Positions 18,218-27,194 of a stretch of 37,735 nucleotides of DNA are shown here, one piece after another. The notes beneath the pieces were generated by a model that was given only the letters and a program-made list of their open reading frames with translations, was not told where the DNA came from and made no database searches. The stretch is from assembly GCA_012518975.1 (NCBI GenBank), contig JAAYRC010000017.1, forward strand, positions 1-37,735, read 5' to 3'. The translations under genes and the position numbers were made by a program. The number at the start of each line of letters is the position of its first letter. The first letter of the stretch is position 1. The stretch comes from Clostridiales bacterium. GTDB taxonomy: Bacteria > Bacillota > Clostridia > Lachnospirales > Lachnospiraceae.

Positions 18218-19774
18218 TTAAAATGACATGTATTGAACATATATATCATTAAAATCCTCATGATTTGATAAATGTATCTCCTCAGAAACAGAGATAATGT
18301 GGTCAATTTTATCATTTGCCTGGGGGTCTGTCACAGACATAATGGCCCCTGATAATGATGTATTTCCAACCGCCTCTGTCTTCTTTATAAGAGAATCAGG
18401 CAACAAGCCAATCCCTGCCGCCTTTTCTATATCCATATAATATCCAAAGCCTCCAGCAATATATACCCTATCTAGATCATCAATAGATATACCATAGGTC
18501 TTTGTCAATATCTCAACACCGGCTCTTATTGCTGCTTTGGCTAGTTGAAGCTCTCTAATATCAGCCTGAGTAAATTTCATACCTGCAATAGGATATCCTG
18601 TATCAAAATATGGGTCCACAAGAAGCCCACTGCTGTCAATTACGCCTTTTTTTAGGAGTTCATAAACAAGCTCTATAACCCCTGTCCCACATAAGCCCAG
18701 CGGCTCTACATTGTTTATTGTCTGGTAGCCTAACTTTTCACCTATAAAATACACACTGCTAATCGCACCTGAAACACTGGCTACTCCGCAGGATATATTA
18801 CCCCCTTCAAATGCAGGGCCTGCCGCCGTTCCAGTCACAAGAACCCTTTTACTATTACCCAGTGCCATCTCACCATTGGTACCCATATCTATAAAAAGAC
18901 ATGGTTTATTGGCCCTTTCAAATCCACAGGCCAGTAAGCCCGCTGTAATATCTCCTCCCACAAATGCAGATATGCACGGAAGAATTACAATGGGTATCCT
19001 ATCAGGGATTGCAAACAATTCATCTGAATAAGTATTGATTAGTCCTAAGTTTACTGGGTTGAATGGATAAGCTCCAAGACCAGCACATGAATACGACATA
19101 AGCAAATGAATCATTGTTGTGTTTCCAGCTATAACTATCCTTTGAACCCTATCTAAGCCTATATCCTTACCCTTTAGAAGAAAACCAATACCCTTAATAA
19201 GCTCATCTCGAATAATTTTAGATAAGAGGTCTTGCTTTCCTTCCTGGGAAGCCTTAATTCTAGAGATCACATCTACTCCATAGGCCCTTTGAGGGTTAAT
19301 AGAGGTATAATTATTTATAATCTTCCCATTTGCCAAGTCTAGCAAAGCAAGAACCAAGGTTGTAGTACCAATATCAATGGTTATGGCAAATGCATGGGCT
19401 AGAACTTTCTTATCAGAAGATTTCTCACCACTTCCATGGCCAAGGGTTTTTGTCACCACCTTAAACTCTCTATCTTCCCCTAGATTTATTAAAATACTAC
19501 AGGCCTGTCTAGGATAAGCCATACAGGCCAAACGATATCCCTGCCCAAGTTTATCAGCTGATAATGCCTTCTTATCCTGTGATGTAATATCCAGATGTCC
19601 ATCCACTAAGCGGATAATGCATTTTCCGCATGAACCCATACCACCACAATAACTTGGAATAGAAAGACCTTCTCTTATTATGGCATCCATAAGATTCTCA
19701 CCTATATATAGATAAGTCTCTATCTCCTTACCACTTTTGCCATCTATTATATTTATTGTAAGCCTTTGCTTCAT
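18218..19774 (-). CDS. ASKHA/DUF4445 protein with N-terminal 2Fe-2S ferredoxin domain (RACo-like)
   Basis: An N-terminal plant-type ferredoxin domain carries the cluster cysteines in SYCGGMGSCGKC near residue 42 and a fourth in RLACMAYP near 84. The larger C-terminal part is an ASKHA ATPase fold: phosphate loops IDIGTTTLVLALLD near 133, MGTNGEMALG near 300, and IAGGFGYYMD near 445. Characterised relatives reductively activate corrinoid methyltransferase proteins using ATP. No corrinoid protein or methyltransferase is in this window, so the partner here is unknown. The 518 residues are shorter than many RACo proteins. Two possible promoters lie upstream, and ispF follows closely, probably in the same transcript. 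Confidence 0.85.
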   Translation of the reverse strand: MKQRLTINIIDGKSGKEIETYLYIGENLMDAIIREGLSIPSYCGGMGSCGKCIIRLVDGHLDITSQDKKALSADKLGQGYRLACMAYPRQACSILINLGEDREFKVVTKTLGHGSGEKSSDKKVLAHAFAITIDIGTTTLVLALLDLANGKIINNYTSINPQRAYGVDVISRIKASQEGKQDLLSKIIRDELIKGIGFLLKGKDIGLDRVQRIVIAGNTTMIHLLMSYSCAGLGAYPFNPVNLGLINTYSDELFAIPDRIPIVILPCISAFVGGDITAGLLACGFERANKPCLFIDMGTNGEMALGNSKRVLVTGTAAGPAFEGGNISCGVASVSGAISSVYFIGEKLGYQTINNVEPLGLCGTGVIELVYELLKKGVIDSSGLLVDPYFDTGYPIAGMKFTQADIRELQLAKAAIRAGVEILTKTYGISIDDLDRVYIAGGFGYYMDIEKAAGIGLLPDSLIKKTEAVGNTSLSGAIMSVTDPQANDKIDHIISVSEEIHLSNHEDFNDIYVQYMSF

Positions 19775-19795
19775 TCAACCACCGCCTAGGATGAT

Positions 19796-19839
19796 ATTAT
19801 TATCAATTACATTGTAAGAGTCAATATAAAATCCGTCAA
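19796..19839 (-). promoter_or_regulatory. Two overlapping candidate promoters of the ASKHA-ispF unit
   Basis: On the minus strand TTGACG-17-TACAAT (19811-19839) and TTGACT-17-AATAAT (19796-19824) overlap, both with optimal spacing. Either gives a short leader before the start codon at 19774. Confidence 0.5.
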
Positions 19840-19893
19840 CCAAAAGCTATTAAAAAGCAGATACTTTCCAATCATAACAGATAAAGAGATAAC

Positions 19894-19928
19894 AAAAAAA
19901 TCGGATGAATTATAAATCATTCCGATTT
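19894..19928 (-). terminator. Terminator after tRNA-Met
   Basis: On the minus strand AAATCGG and CCGATTT pair, with an inner ATGA/TCAT stem and one bulged A, followed by a T-run into TTTG. It is about 30 bases past the tRNA 3' end. Confidence 0.8.
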
Positions 19929-19957
19929 TCTCAGTATTGATGACTATTATTAAGAAA

Positions 19958-20031
19958 TAGCGAAGGACGGATTTGAACCGCCGACACTGCGGGTATGAAC
20001 CGCATGCTCTCGCCAACTGAGCTACTTCGCC
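19958..20031 (-). tRNA. tRNA-Met (anticodon CAT), probably elongator
   Basis: A full cloverleaf is visible on the minus strand. The acceptor is GGCGAAG / CTTCGCT with a G-T closing pair, and the D-arm is GCTC...GAGC. The anticodon stem TGCGG/CCGCA encloses loop TTCATAC, and the T-arm contains GGTTCAAATCC. The anticodon is CAT. It lacks the three G-C pairs and the 1-72 mismatch of initiator tRNA, and its acceptor differs from the usual tRNA-Ile2. CCA is not encoded. It has its own promoter and terminator. The 69-residue ORF in the track across it is spurious. Confidence 0.95.
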
Positions 20032-20072
20032 ATAATGTCTTATAAAATCTGCAATTTCAAACGTACTTTATC

Positions 20073-20101
20073 ATTATATTCACTTAATATAGTTTTGTCA
20101 A
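20073..20101 (-). promoter_or_regulatory. Consensus promoter of tRNA-Met
   Basis: On the minus strand a perfect TTGACA is followed after 17 bases by a perfect TATAAT. The -35 box begins only a few bases after the stop codon of the histidine phosphatase gene. Confidence 0.8.
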
Positions 20102-20104
20102 CAC

Positions 20105-20689
20105 TTAAGGTCTATCTTCAAACTCTTTTGCCGATAAATTGAATGCCTCTAATTGCAGCTGCTTGTTTTCATATGTAAGAATGCAAATACATGCATTCTT
20201 TAATCCAGTCACTCCTGTCCCATTTTTGCCTTGTGTTAATACAGAGATAACAGCATTAATTGCAGCACCGTGGGACACCATAATAATATCTTGTTTTGGA
20301 TATTTCTTTGCGTAGCTAGTTATGCAATCTATCAATCTCTTACTTAGCTTATCAAGTGGCTCTAAGGAATTCTCAGCCACTCCAAAAGTATCAAAATACT
20401 TACTTCGATCATAGGTCATTCCAGATAGGCTCGCAAAGTCCCTCTCTATCAAATCATCATCTATAATAAGCCTTGCCTTATCAAGACTTTTAGATATAAT
20501 TCTAGCAGTTTCTACAGCTCGTATAAGCGGGCTTGTTATTATGGTTTTTACCCCAGTTTTCTGCAAGACCCTCCCACTTTGCCTAGCCTGCATTCTTCCC
20601 GTTTCATTAAGTGGTATATCCTCTCTGCCCTGAAGTCTTCCCTGTAGATTCCAATCGGTTTCCCCATGACGGATCAAATAAATTCTCAT
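20105..20689 (-). CDS. Histidine phosphatase family protein (phosphoglycerate mutase-like)
   Basis: A cytoplasmic phosphatase of the GpmB/CobC branch. The phospho-histidine motif LIRHGETDWN is at the N-terminus, the acidic residue in LIERDFASLSG near 85, and the second catalytic His in MVSHGAAIN near 145. The protein has 194 residues from ATG 20689 with AAAGGAA upstream; the track start lies within that site. The substrate is not evident, and no cobalamin genes are nearby. It follows pflA after about 60 bases on the same strand and may be its read-through partner. Confidence 0.88.
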   Translation of the reverse strand: MRIYLIRHGETDWNLQGRLQGREDIPLNETGRMQARQSGRVLQKTGVKTIITSPLIRAVETARIISKSLDKARLIIDDDLIERDFASLSGMTYDRSKYFDTFGVAENSLEPLDKLSKRLIDCITSYAKKYPKQDIIMVSHGAAINAVISVLTQGKNGTGVTGLKNACICILTYENKQLQLEAFNLSAKEFEDRP

Positions 20690-20750
20690 CTTATTTCCTT
20701 TCAATTATCCAATATTAGGTAATTGCAAAACTTGGACAAATCTGTATATG

Positions 20751-21491
20751 CTAAACATTTGATGTAACAACTTTTCCATTAGCCTCTAAAATACCTTTAA
20801 CCTCTTCCATAAGTTCCTTACTAGGCTCTGATGTATCTCCTAGCTTATATTCCATCCCAAGTTCCTTCCATTTATATTCACCCATCTTGTGGAATCCTAA
20901 AAGTTCTATTTTCTTAACATTTGGGTAGGCATCCAGATGGTTTGACAGTTTCCTTACACTATCCAAATTATCTGTGAGTTCAGGTACCACTACATATCTA
21001 ACCCAGGTTGATATATCTTTTTCCTTCAAATAATCTAAGAATTTTAAAGTAGGACTTAAGGATACACCCGTTACAGTCTTATATACAAGCGGGTCAAAAT
21101 TCTTAATATCAAGTAGGACTAAGTCAGTATACTCCAAAAGCTCCTTTACACTATCATTTAAAATAAATCCAGAGGTGTCTAAAGCTACAGAAATTCCATT
21201 CTCTTTACATCTTTTACCTAGTTCTAATAGAAAATCAGCTTGGAGAAAAGGTTCACCTCCAGTAAAGGTAACCCCTCCATTAGAGTAGTCCATATAGGAT
21301 TTGTATTTCAAAATTTCTTCCATTAGGCTGTCTGAAGTGTACTCCATGCCCTTGCTTACATCCCAAGTATCAGGATTATGGCAGAATTGACAGCGAAGTG
21401 GACACCCTTGCATAAAAACTACAAAGCGTATTCCAGGCCCGTCAAGAGTACCAAGACTTTCTAAGGAATGAATCCTTCCGATTTTTTTCAT
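20751..21491 (-). CDS. pflA: Pyruvate formate-lyase activating enzyme
   Basis: A radical SAM enzyme that installs the glycyl radical on PflB. The 4Fe-4S motif CxxxCxxC is seen as CPLRCQFCHNPDTW near residue 30, followed by the SAM-binding GGVTFTGGEPFLQ near 75. The 246 residues match the family. ATG at 21491 follows GGGAGG. It lies 142 bases downstream of pflB with a strong hairpin between, a spacing that may lower its expression relative to pflB. Confidence 0.96.
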   Translation of the reverse strand: MKKIGRIHSLESLGTLDGPGIRFVVFMQGCPLRCQFCHNPDTWDVSKGMEYTSDSLMEEILKYKSYMDYSNGGVTFTGGEPFLQADFLLELGKRCKENGISVALDTSGFILNDSVKELLEYTDLVLLDIKNFDPLVYKTVTGVSLSPTLKFLDYLKEKDISTWVRYVVVPELTDNLDSVRKLSNHLDAYPNVKKIELLGFHKMGEYKWKELGMEYKLGDTSEPSKELMEEVKGILEANGKVVTSNV

Positions 21492-21570
21492 GCATTATCC
21501 TCCCTATGCTTCAACAAGAATAATAAGTTTACGATATAATTTCCTTTTATTAAGCTTATACCAATTTATT

Positions 21571-21610
21571 AAATCCACCACCTAAGCCTGTGGCTATAGG
21601 TGGAGGATTT
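21571..21610 (-). other. Long imperfect hairpin between pflB and pflA
   Basis: AAATCC/GGATTT (6 bp), then CCACCTA/TAGGTGG (7 bp) across a single mismatch, then AGCC/GGCT (4 bp) around a TGT loop form a 17-bp hairpin. No T-run follows on the minus strand, so it is more likely an mRNA-stabilising or processing element than a complete terminator. Confidence 0.7.
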
Positions 21611-21633
21611 ATTATACTTAAATTAATATATTC

Positions 21634-23859
21634 TTATCTTTCGTGGAAGGTACGATGAATAACATCCAGCTGCTGCTCCCTGTTGAGCTTTACAAAGTTT
21701 ACTGCATAGCCTGACACACGGATTGTTAGCTGAGGATATTTTTCAGGATGTTCCATTGCATCCATCAGGGTCTCACGATCAAATACATTGACGTTAATAT
21801 GATGTCCCCTATTATGGCAATATCCATCTAACATTCCAACTAGATTGTTTACTCTATCTTCCTCGTTCTTTCCTAATGCCTTTGGCACTATGGAGAAGGT
21901 ATATGAAATACCGTCCTCTGAGTGTCTATAAGGTAGTTTGGCAACAGAGGACATTGATGCTACTGCACCCTTCTTATCTCTACCATGCATAGGATTTGCA
22001 CCTGGTGCAAATGGTTCTCCTTTCTTTCTTCCGTCAGGAGTACTTCCTGTTTTCTTACCATATACTACATTTGAAGTAATTGTAAGGACAGAAAGAGTTT
22101 GCTTTGCATTACGATAAGTCTTAACCTTGCGTAGCTTATTCATGAAGCGTTCTATTATCTCAACAGCAATCTGATCCACACGCTCATCATTATTTCCATA
22201 TGCAGGATAATCCCCTTCTATTTCATAATCTACTGCTAGACCATCTTGGTCACGAATTACCTTTACCTTAGCATACTTAATAGCTGATAAGGAATCGGCA
22301 ACTACTGACAAACCAGCTATACCACAAGCCTGAGTACGTAGAATATCCGCATCATGGAGGGCCATCTGTAGACTTTCGTAGTTATATTTATCATGCATAA
22401 AGTGAATAACATTTAGTGTATTTATATATAATTCTGATAGCCAATCAAGGATCTGATCAAACTTTGATATAACCTCATCATAATCAAGGTATTCGCCCAT
22501 TATAGGTGCAAACATAGGTGCTATCTGCTCACCTGACATCTCATCCTTACCACCATTAATGGCATAAAGAAGAGCCTTGGCTAGGTTGGCACGGGCACCA
22601 AAGAACTGCATCTGCTTACCAAGTCTCATAGCAGATACACAGCAAGCAATACCATAATCATCTCCCCAGACATCCCTCATAATATCATCACTTTCATATT
22701 GAATGGAGCTGGTGTCTATAGATACCTTAGCGCAGAAATCCTTAAAATGCTTAGGCAAGAATACAGACCAAAGTACTGTTAGATTAGGCTCAGGAGCAGG
22801 TCCTAAATTATAAAGTGTATGGAGGATTCTATAGCTACTCTTTGTAACCAGTGTTCTTCCATCTAGACCCATACCACCTATAGCTTCTGTAACCCATGTA
22901 GGATCCCCAGAGAACAAGTCATTATACTCTGGCGTACGAAGGAATCTTACCATACGAAGCTTCATAACAAACTGGTCAATAAGCTCTTGAATTTCTTCCT
23001 CAGTAATTAATCCATTCTTCAAATCTCTTTCATAATAAATATCAAGGAATGTAGATACACGCCCAAGACTCATAGCCGCTCCATCCTGTTCCTTTATAGC
23101 TCCAAGATAAGCAAAATAAGTCCACTGTGTAGCCTCAAATGAATTCTTTGCAGGTTTACCAATATCATAGCCGTATGAAGCAGCCATTTCCTTTAGCTGT
23201 TTTAAGGCTTTGATTTGCTCAGATAATTCTTCACGTTGACGAATATCAGGGGCATCCAAAGTAGGATTCTCTAATTGCTTTTTCTCATGCATTTTTTGAT
23301 CTAAGAGGAAATCCACGCCATATAAAGCTACTCTTCTGTAATCTCCAATTATTCTTCCTCTTCCGTATGCATCAGGTAGACCTGTTATAATACCTGAATG
23401 TCTTGCCTTCCTCATGGCATCAGTATATGCATCAAACACTCCATCATTATGAGTTTTTCTGTTTTGAGTATAAATTTCCTCTGTAGTTTTATCAAGAGTG
23501 TAGCCATAAGAATCCAATGCCTTCTTTACCACACGGATACCACCATTTGGCATAATTCCTCTTTTTAGAGGCTTATCTGTCTGAAAACCTACTATTACCT
23601 CATTATCCTTATCTAAATATCCTGGTCCAAATGTTGTTATAGTAGAGGGCTTTTGTGTCTCTGCATCAATAATTCCCTTTTTATTTTCTTCAATCATAAG
23701 CTCTTGTACTTTTTCCCAAAGCTTCATAGTCCTATCTGTGGGTCCTACTAAAAAAGAAGCATCCCCCTCATAAGGTGTATAGTTATGTTGTATAAAACTC
23801 CTGACATTAATATCAATCATCCAGCTTCCTGGATCAAAACCATGCCATTCCTGTTTCAT
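21634..23859 (-). CDS. pflB: Formate C-acetyltransferase (pyruvate formate-lyase)
   Basis: A glycyl radical enzyme that splits pyruvate with CoA into acetyl-CoA and formate, the key anaerobic fermentation step. The catalytic Cys pair is in [12 protein letters not shown], and the radical glycine in RVSGYAVNF close to the C-terminus. The protein has 741 residues from ATG 23859 with GGAGG upstream; the track start at 23913 lies at or before the predicted transcript start. It is followed by its activase. Upstream lie a TTGACA-type promoter, an inverted repeat at the transcript start and a Fur-like box, so it is probably regulated. Confidence 0.98.
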   Translation of the reverse strand: MKQEWHGFDPGSWMIDINVRSFIQHNYTPYEGDASFLVGPTDRTMKLWEKVQELMIEENKKGIIDAETQKPSTITTFGPGYLDKDNEVIVGFQTDKPLKRGIMPNGGIRVVKKALDSYGYTLDKTTEEIYTQNRKTHNDGVFDAYTDAMRKARHSGIITGLPDAYGRGRIIGDYRRVALYGVDFLLDQKMHEKKQLENPTLDAPDIRQREELSEQIKALKQLKEMAASYGYDIGKPAKNSFEATQWTYFAYLGAIKEQDGAAMSLGRVSTFLDIYYERDLKNGLITEEEIQELIDQFVMKLRMVRFLRTPEYNDLFSGDPTWVTEAIGGMGLDGRTLVTKSSYRILHTLYNLGPAPEPNLTVLWSVFLPKHFKDFCAKVSIDTSSIQYESDDIMRDVWGDDYGIACCVSAMRLGKQMQFFGARANLAKALLYAINGGKDEMSGEQIAPMFAPIMGEYLDYDEVISKFDQILDWLSELYINTLNVIHFMHDKYNYESLQMALHDADILRTQACGIAGLSVVADSLSAIKYAKVKVIRDQDGLAVDYEIEGDYPAYGNNDERVDQIAVEIIERFMNKLRKVKTYRNAKQTLSVLTITSNVVYGKKTGSTPDGRKKGEPFAPGANPMHGRDKKGAVASMSSVAKLPYRHSEDGISYTFSIVPKALGKNEEDRVNNLVGMLDGYCHNRGHHINVNVFDRETLMDAMEHPEKYPQLTIRVSGYAVNFVKLNREQQLDVIHRTFHER

Positions 23860-23899
23860 TTGCTTATCCTCCTTATATAAAATCATAGTTTGCCTATAA

Positions 23900-23917
23900 T
23901 ATATTGTCCACAATATA
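23900..23917 (-). promoter_or_regulatory. Inverted repeat operator candidate at the pflB transcript start
   Basis: TATATTGT and ACAATATA are separated by two bases, a perfect 8-bp-arm inverted repeat placed directly after the -10 box. It has a TTGT..ACAA core but does not match the Rex consensus well. The regulator is unknown. Confidence 0.5.
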
Positions 23918-23946
23918 ATTCTAAATTTTTTATAGTCTTATGTCAA
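23918..23946 (-). promoter_or_regulatory. Promoter of pflB
   Basis: On the minus strand a perfect TTGACA is followed after 17 bases by TAGAAT. The predicted start near 23910 lies within the inverted repeat at 23900-23917. Confidence 0.65.
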
Positions 23947-23954
23947 TGGTAATT

Positions 23955-23973
23955 GATAATAGTAATCATTAAG
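23955..23973. promoter_or_regulatory. Fur-box-like sequence upstream of the pflB promoter
   Basis: GATAATAGTAATCATTAAG agrees with the classic 19-base Fur consensus GATAATGATAATCATTATC at 15 positions by direct comparison. It lies just upstream of the -35 box and could also affect nothing but chance AT-rich DNA. Confidence 0.3.
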
Positions 23974-24015
23974 TATTTTCAGATAAAATAGTAATACTGC
24001 ACAAGTCCTTATTAA

Positions 24016-24249
24016 TTATTTATTAAATAGGTCAGACATTTCCATTAAAAGCTTTTTATCCTCCTTGGTAAGCCTAATATTACCACTTATGGTTTTACCC
24101 TCCTGTGTTGTTACATTAATTTCAATAACAGTCCCCTCTTCAAGATAACCAAACCGTAGGGCACTAATAAAATTAATGAATTTAGGATGGTTCCTGGCAA
24201 AGCTTTCCCAACCAGCCTTAAGCTTAAAAAGTTTTGATGGATTAAGCAT
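24016..24249 (-). CDS. Small conserved-looking cytoplasmic protein, 77 residues, unknown
   Basis: ATG at 24249 follows AGGAGATG at good spacing. The peptide starts with a basic, helix-like part (LFKLKAGWESFARNHPKF), then a strand-rich middle (GTVIEINVTTQEGKTISGNIRLT), and ends in a helix (KKLLMEMSDLFNK). There are no membrane segments or cysteines. I do not recognise a named family. It reads toward pflB on the same strand and stops about 70 bases before the pflB promoter region, so it seems to be its own unit, divergent from the FliK-like gene. Confidence 0.7.
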   Translation of the reverse strand: MLNPSKLFKLKAGWESFARNHPKFINFISALRFGYLEEGTVIEINVTTQEGKTISGNIRLTKEDKKLLMEMSDLFNK

Positions 24250-24381
24250 TTTATCATCTCCTATATACTATAATTTTGTAGAATCATATCACTTATCGAC
24301 AACAATATTACAAGATTAAGTGAATAAAAGCAATGACTCAAATCACATTTAAGTTACAAATACTACTATACAGATTGTTTT

Positions 24382-24409
24382 TAATTAAAACTTAACTAAT
24401 TGCCGATAT
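24382..24409 (+). promoter_or_regulatory. Candidate sigma-28 (flagellar) promoter of the FliK-like gene
   Basis: GCCGATAT (24402-24409) is an exact match to the sigma-D/FliA-type -10 box. A TAAT lies 16 bases upstream, close to the TAAA-N15 expected, while the exact TAAA is only 12 bases away. The start codon is 53 bases downstream. The region 24250-24462 holds nothing else that I can name. Confidence 0.5.
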
Positions 24410-24462
24410 AAATAATACCTATATAACAACACCTATTATATCAAATAAAGGATTTAATACAT

Positions 24463-26286
24463 ATGGAAATTAATGAATATTCAAAACAACATAGATTACA
24501 TAGGGCGGCCTCCGAATATGAAGCTAGCCAAGCTAAAGCACAGCATATAAAGCCATCCTCACAGGAGCAAAACACTTCTAGTCAAATGGGGAAAAATGCC
24601 CATGCCACCATAAAAGGAGAAATTATAGACCTCAGGTATCAAGAAGTTAAAATAAGGCTAGAGCCAAGTGGCCAGGTAATCACTGCAAGGTTAACAGCTG
24701 ATGTTCCCCTTCATATTGGTCAAATAGCTGAATTTGCTCTAGATGACGAAAAGGACGGTCAAATTACCTTACGATATATATCAACAAATAAGTCTCCTAT
24801 AAACGACATAGCTTACAAAGCCCTATATGCCTCAGGACTAGCTGCCTCTGAAAGAAATCTAGCCATAGTGGAGGAGCTTCTATCTAATCAAATGCCTGTA
24901 GACAAAAATACGATCCTTCAGTTAATAAAGCTATCTGCCACCTATCCAGAAGCTAGCCTAACAGGCCTTGTTTTAATGCATAAAAATCACCTGCCCATTA
25001 ACTCAAGTAGTATAGGGCAGTTTGAGCTCTATCAAAAGGGATTGCATGAGATCCTGTCACAGCTTAAAACCCTCATAGATAATATAGGCTCCTTTTTTGA
25101 AACTGAAAACAAAGATAATCTTATAGAAAAAGATACCCTGGTCAATTTGACAGATAATCTTAATCCTGAAACTCAGAAAAAGGCAGATAAAAATGTTTTA
25201 GAAGATGGCATAATAAATGAGATTAATAAAAGGATTCCTGAGGATATGCCAATGACAAGAAATGTTATTGAAGTCGAATATATAGATAATGACCTACATT
25301 TTTTTAAGAATTTGCTTAATATGCTTCTTGATGGAAACAACTTGAAACACCAATTAAAACCTGACACTAGCCTAGGCCATATCTTAAGCAAGAATGAACT
25401 TATGAAGTTGCAGGAACTTATTTTTAAAGACTTAAATGAGGATACATATTCCAATAAGGATATAATGGGTATCAAAGACCAACTTGCGGACGGTACCTTG
25501 ACCTTTCAGTCCTTTTTTCCTCTTGTAGAGGAAATATATTACAATCTCCCTCCTAGACAAAGCCAAGAAAACAATGTCCTACTTACCCGTATCCTACAGG
25601 CCTATGTTGGCATGTCCGAAAATATGCCTGACCCTGATAAGCAAAAACTTGCTTATCTTTTAAAATCAGATTCTGTGAGGGACATAATAAGCCAGGCACT
25701 CCATCATAGATGGACCCTAAGCCCAAGGGACCTTACTAAGGATAATAAGGTTAAGGAATTCTATAAGAGGCTTGATGAAGATTTGGATTATATAAAAGAA
25801 CTTACAAGTAGTAGCAAACTAGCTGATACACAAAACATACAATCATCAATAAATAAACTGCAGGATAACCTACAGTTTATGAGGGATCTTAATAATTTAT
25901 TCTCATATATCCAGCTACCTATACGTCTTTCAAACCAAGACGTCCATGGAGACTTATATGTCTTTACTCGAAAAAACAAAAAGCATATTGATACAGGACA
26001 GCTAAATATTTTACTACATTTAGATATGAAAAGTCTTGGTCCTATGGATATTCACCTGTCTATGAAAAACAAGCAGTTCTATGCTGTTTTTTACCTGGAG
26101 AAGTCATCTGAAAAAGTAATCAGTCAATATTTACATGAACTTATTGACTCCCTCCAAAGGAAAGGCTACCAGTTTCAAGCAAGTACCAAGATATCAGATA
26201 CTAAGCCTGACTTTATAACAGATATTTTACAAGACGATACACCTAATCCAGGCTCTCATAGGTATTCATTTGACATAAGAGCATAG
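24463..26286 (+). CDS. FliK-like (flagellar hook-length control family) protein
   Basis: A 607-residue, charged, low-cysteine protein. The C-terminal 110 residues (LNILLHLDMKSLGPMDIHLS, then LHELIDSLQRKGYQF) have the beta-rich pattern of the FliK C-terminal domain that interacts with the FlhB export switch. The N-terminal part has a small beta domain (residues 49-105, IKGEIIDLRYQEVKIRLE) and long helical stretches. Clostridial proteins of this build are commonly annotated as flagellar hook-length control proteins. No flagellar or FlhB-like gene is nearby. A sigma-28-like promoter lies upstream. The ribosome binding site AAAGGA is spaced a little far (10 bases). Identity is by pattern, not by a search. 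Confidence 0.6.
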   Translation: MEINEYSKQHRLHRAASEYEASQAKAQHIKPSSQEQNTSSQMGKNAHATIKGEIIDLRYQEVKIRLEPSGQVITARLTADVPLHIGQIAEFALDDEKDGQITLRYISTNKSPINDIAYKALYASGLAASERNLAIVEELLSNQMPVDKNTILQLIKLSATYPEASLTGLVLMHKNHLPINSSSIGQFELYQKGLHEILSQLKTLIDNIGSFFETENKDNLIEKDTLVNLTDNLNPETQKKADKNVLEDGIINEINKRIPEDMPMTRNVIEVEYIDNDLHFFKNLLNMLLDGNNLKHQLKPDTSLGHILSKNELMKLQELIFKDLNEDTYSNKDIMGIKDQLADGTLTFQSFFPLVEEIYYNLPPRQSQENNVLLTRILQAYVGMSENMPDPDKQKLAYLLKSDSVRDIISQALHHRWTLSPRDLTKDNKVKEFYKRLDEDLDYIKELTSSSKLADTQNIQSSINKLQDNLQFMRDLNNLFSYIQLPIRLSNQDVHGDLYVFTRKNKKHIDTGQLNILLHLDMKSLGPMDIHLSMKNKQFYAVFYLEKSSEKVISQYLHELIDSLQRKGYQFQASTKISDTKPDFITDILQDDTPNPGSHRYSFDIRA

Positions 26287-26298
26287 AGGATAAAGCCG

Positions 26299-27101
26299 CT
26301 AATTACAAAGTGTTTTAGGTCGTTTATAAGGGTTTATCTGCTCTAAAGCATATGCAGCTCGTATTATGCCTTCTTCTCCAAATCTTTTACCTACAAGCTG
26401 TATACCAATAGGTAACCCTTTTTTATCCCTTCCACAAGGTATGGTTACACCAGGTCCTCCAGCCAGATTAACTGAAGCATTAAGTATTTCAGAACGGTGC
26501 TTTTCATCATCGACCTTATTATCACTTAAAAGAGGAGCTGTTTTTAATGATTCAGGACTCATAAGAATGTCATACCTATTAAATGCTTCCTGGTATGCAT
26601 TGTAGATTACTCTACGTATTCTTCTCGCTTTGTTATAATAAATCTCATAATTGTCTGAGCTTATTACGTAGGCTCCTAGCATAATTCTACGCTTTAGCTC
26701 ATAACCAAAATCTTGTCCTTTTGAATTCTTAAATATTTCTTCTAGGTCATGATATTCACTTTTTATGTGGCTAGGTCTTACTCCCTTATACTTAGAAAAT
26801 ATCCAACTAGCCTCAGCACATGCAATCACATAATATATCTGCGCGCTATATTCTATCCCTTCTAGTTCAAACACCTCCACCTTGGCTCCCATATCCTCTA
26901 AGGCCTTTACCTGACTTAGAAAGCACTCTCGTATATCTTTATCCAAATCCTCTTCAAGATAGAGCTTTGGAACACCTATTCTCATCCCCTTCACATCATC
27001 TACTAGGGCCTGGCTATAGGAATATTTTTTCTTCCTAATGGAAGTAAAGTCCCTTGAGTCATATCCGCAATATAGAAAAGAGTATCTTTATCAATCTTCA
27101 T
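26299..27101 (-). pseudogene. gatC'-'gatA deletion remnant (Glu/Asp-tRNA amidotransferase)
   Basis: The track ORF (26299-26994) is the C-terminal half of GatA: KGMRIGVPKLYLEEDLD, then GGPGVTIPCG and GLPIGIQLVG. GatA homology continues in frame upstream (GYDSRDFTSI, then ALVDDVKG) to about 27063. There it runs into the start of a gatC-like gene, ATG at 27101 with GGGG-type binding site, reading MKIDKDTLFYIAD. The two are in different frames, so the gatC frame ends after 32 codons. The rest of gatC and the N-terminal half of gatA, with the catalytic Lys-Ser-Ser triad, are missing. No gatB lies downstream. A complete gatCAB elsewhere would be needed if this organism uses transamidation. Confidence 0.85.
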
Positions 27102-27194
27102 AATCAGTCTACCCCTTTGTGTTTCTATTTTCTAATTGATTTTCTATACATATTCTCTGTCAAGACCTAGCTATTTTATTCAGGATCGATTGTT

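Noticed and set aside
19807-20016. 69-residue ORF across the tRNA gene
   Set aside because: It overlaps most of a clear tRNA-Met and its terminator, so it is an artefact.
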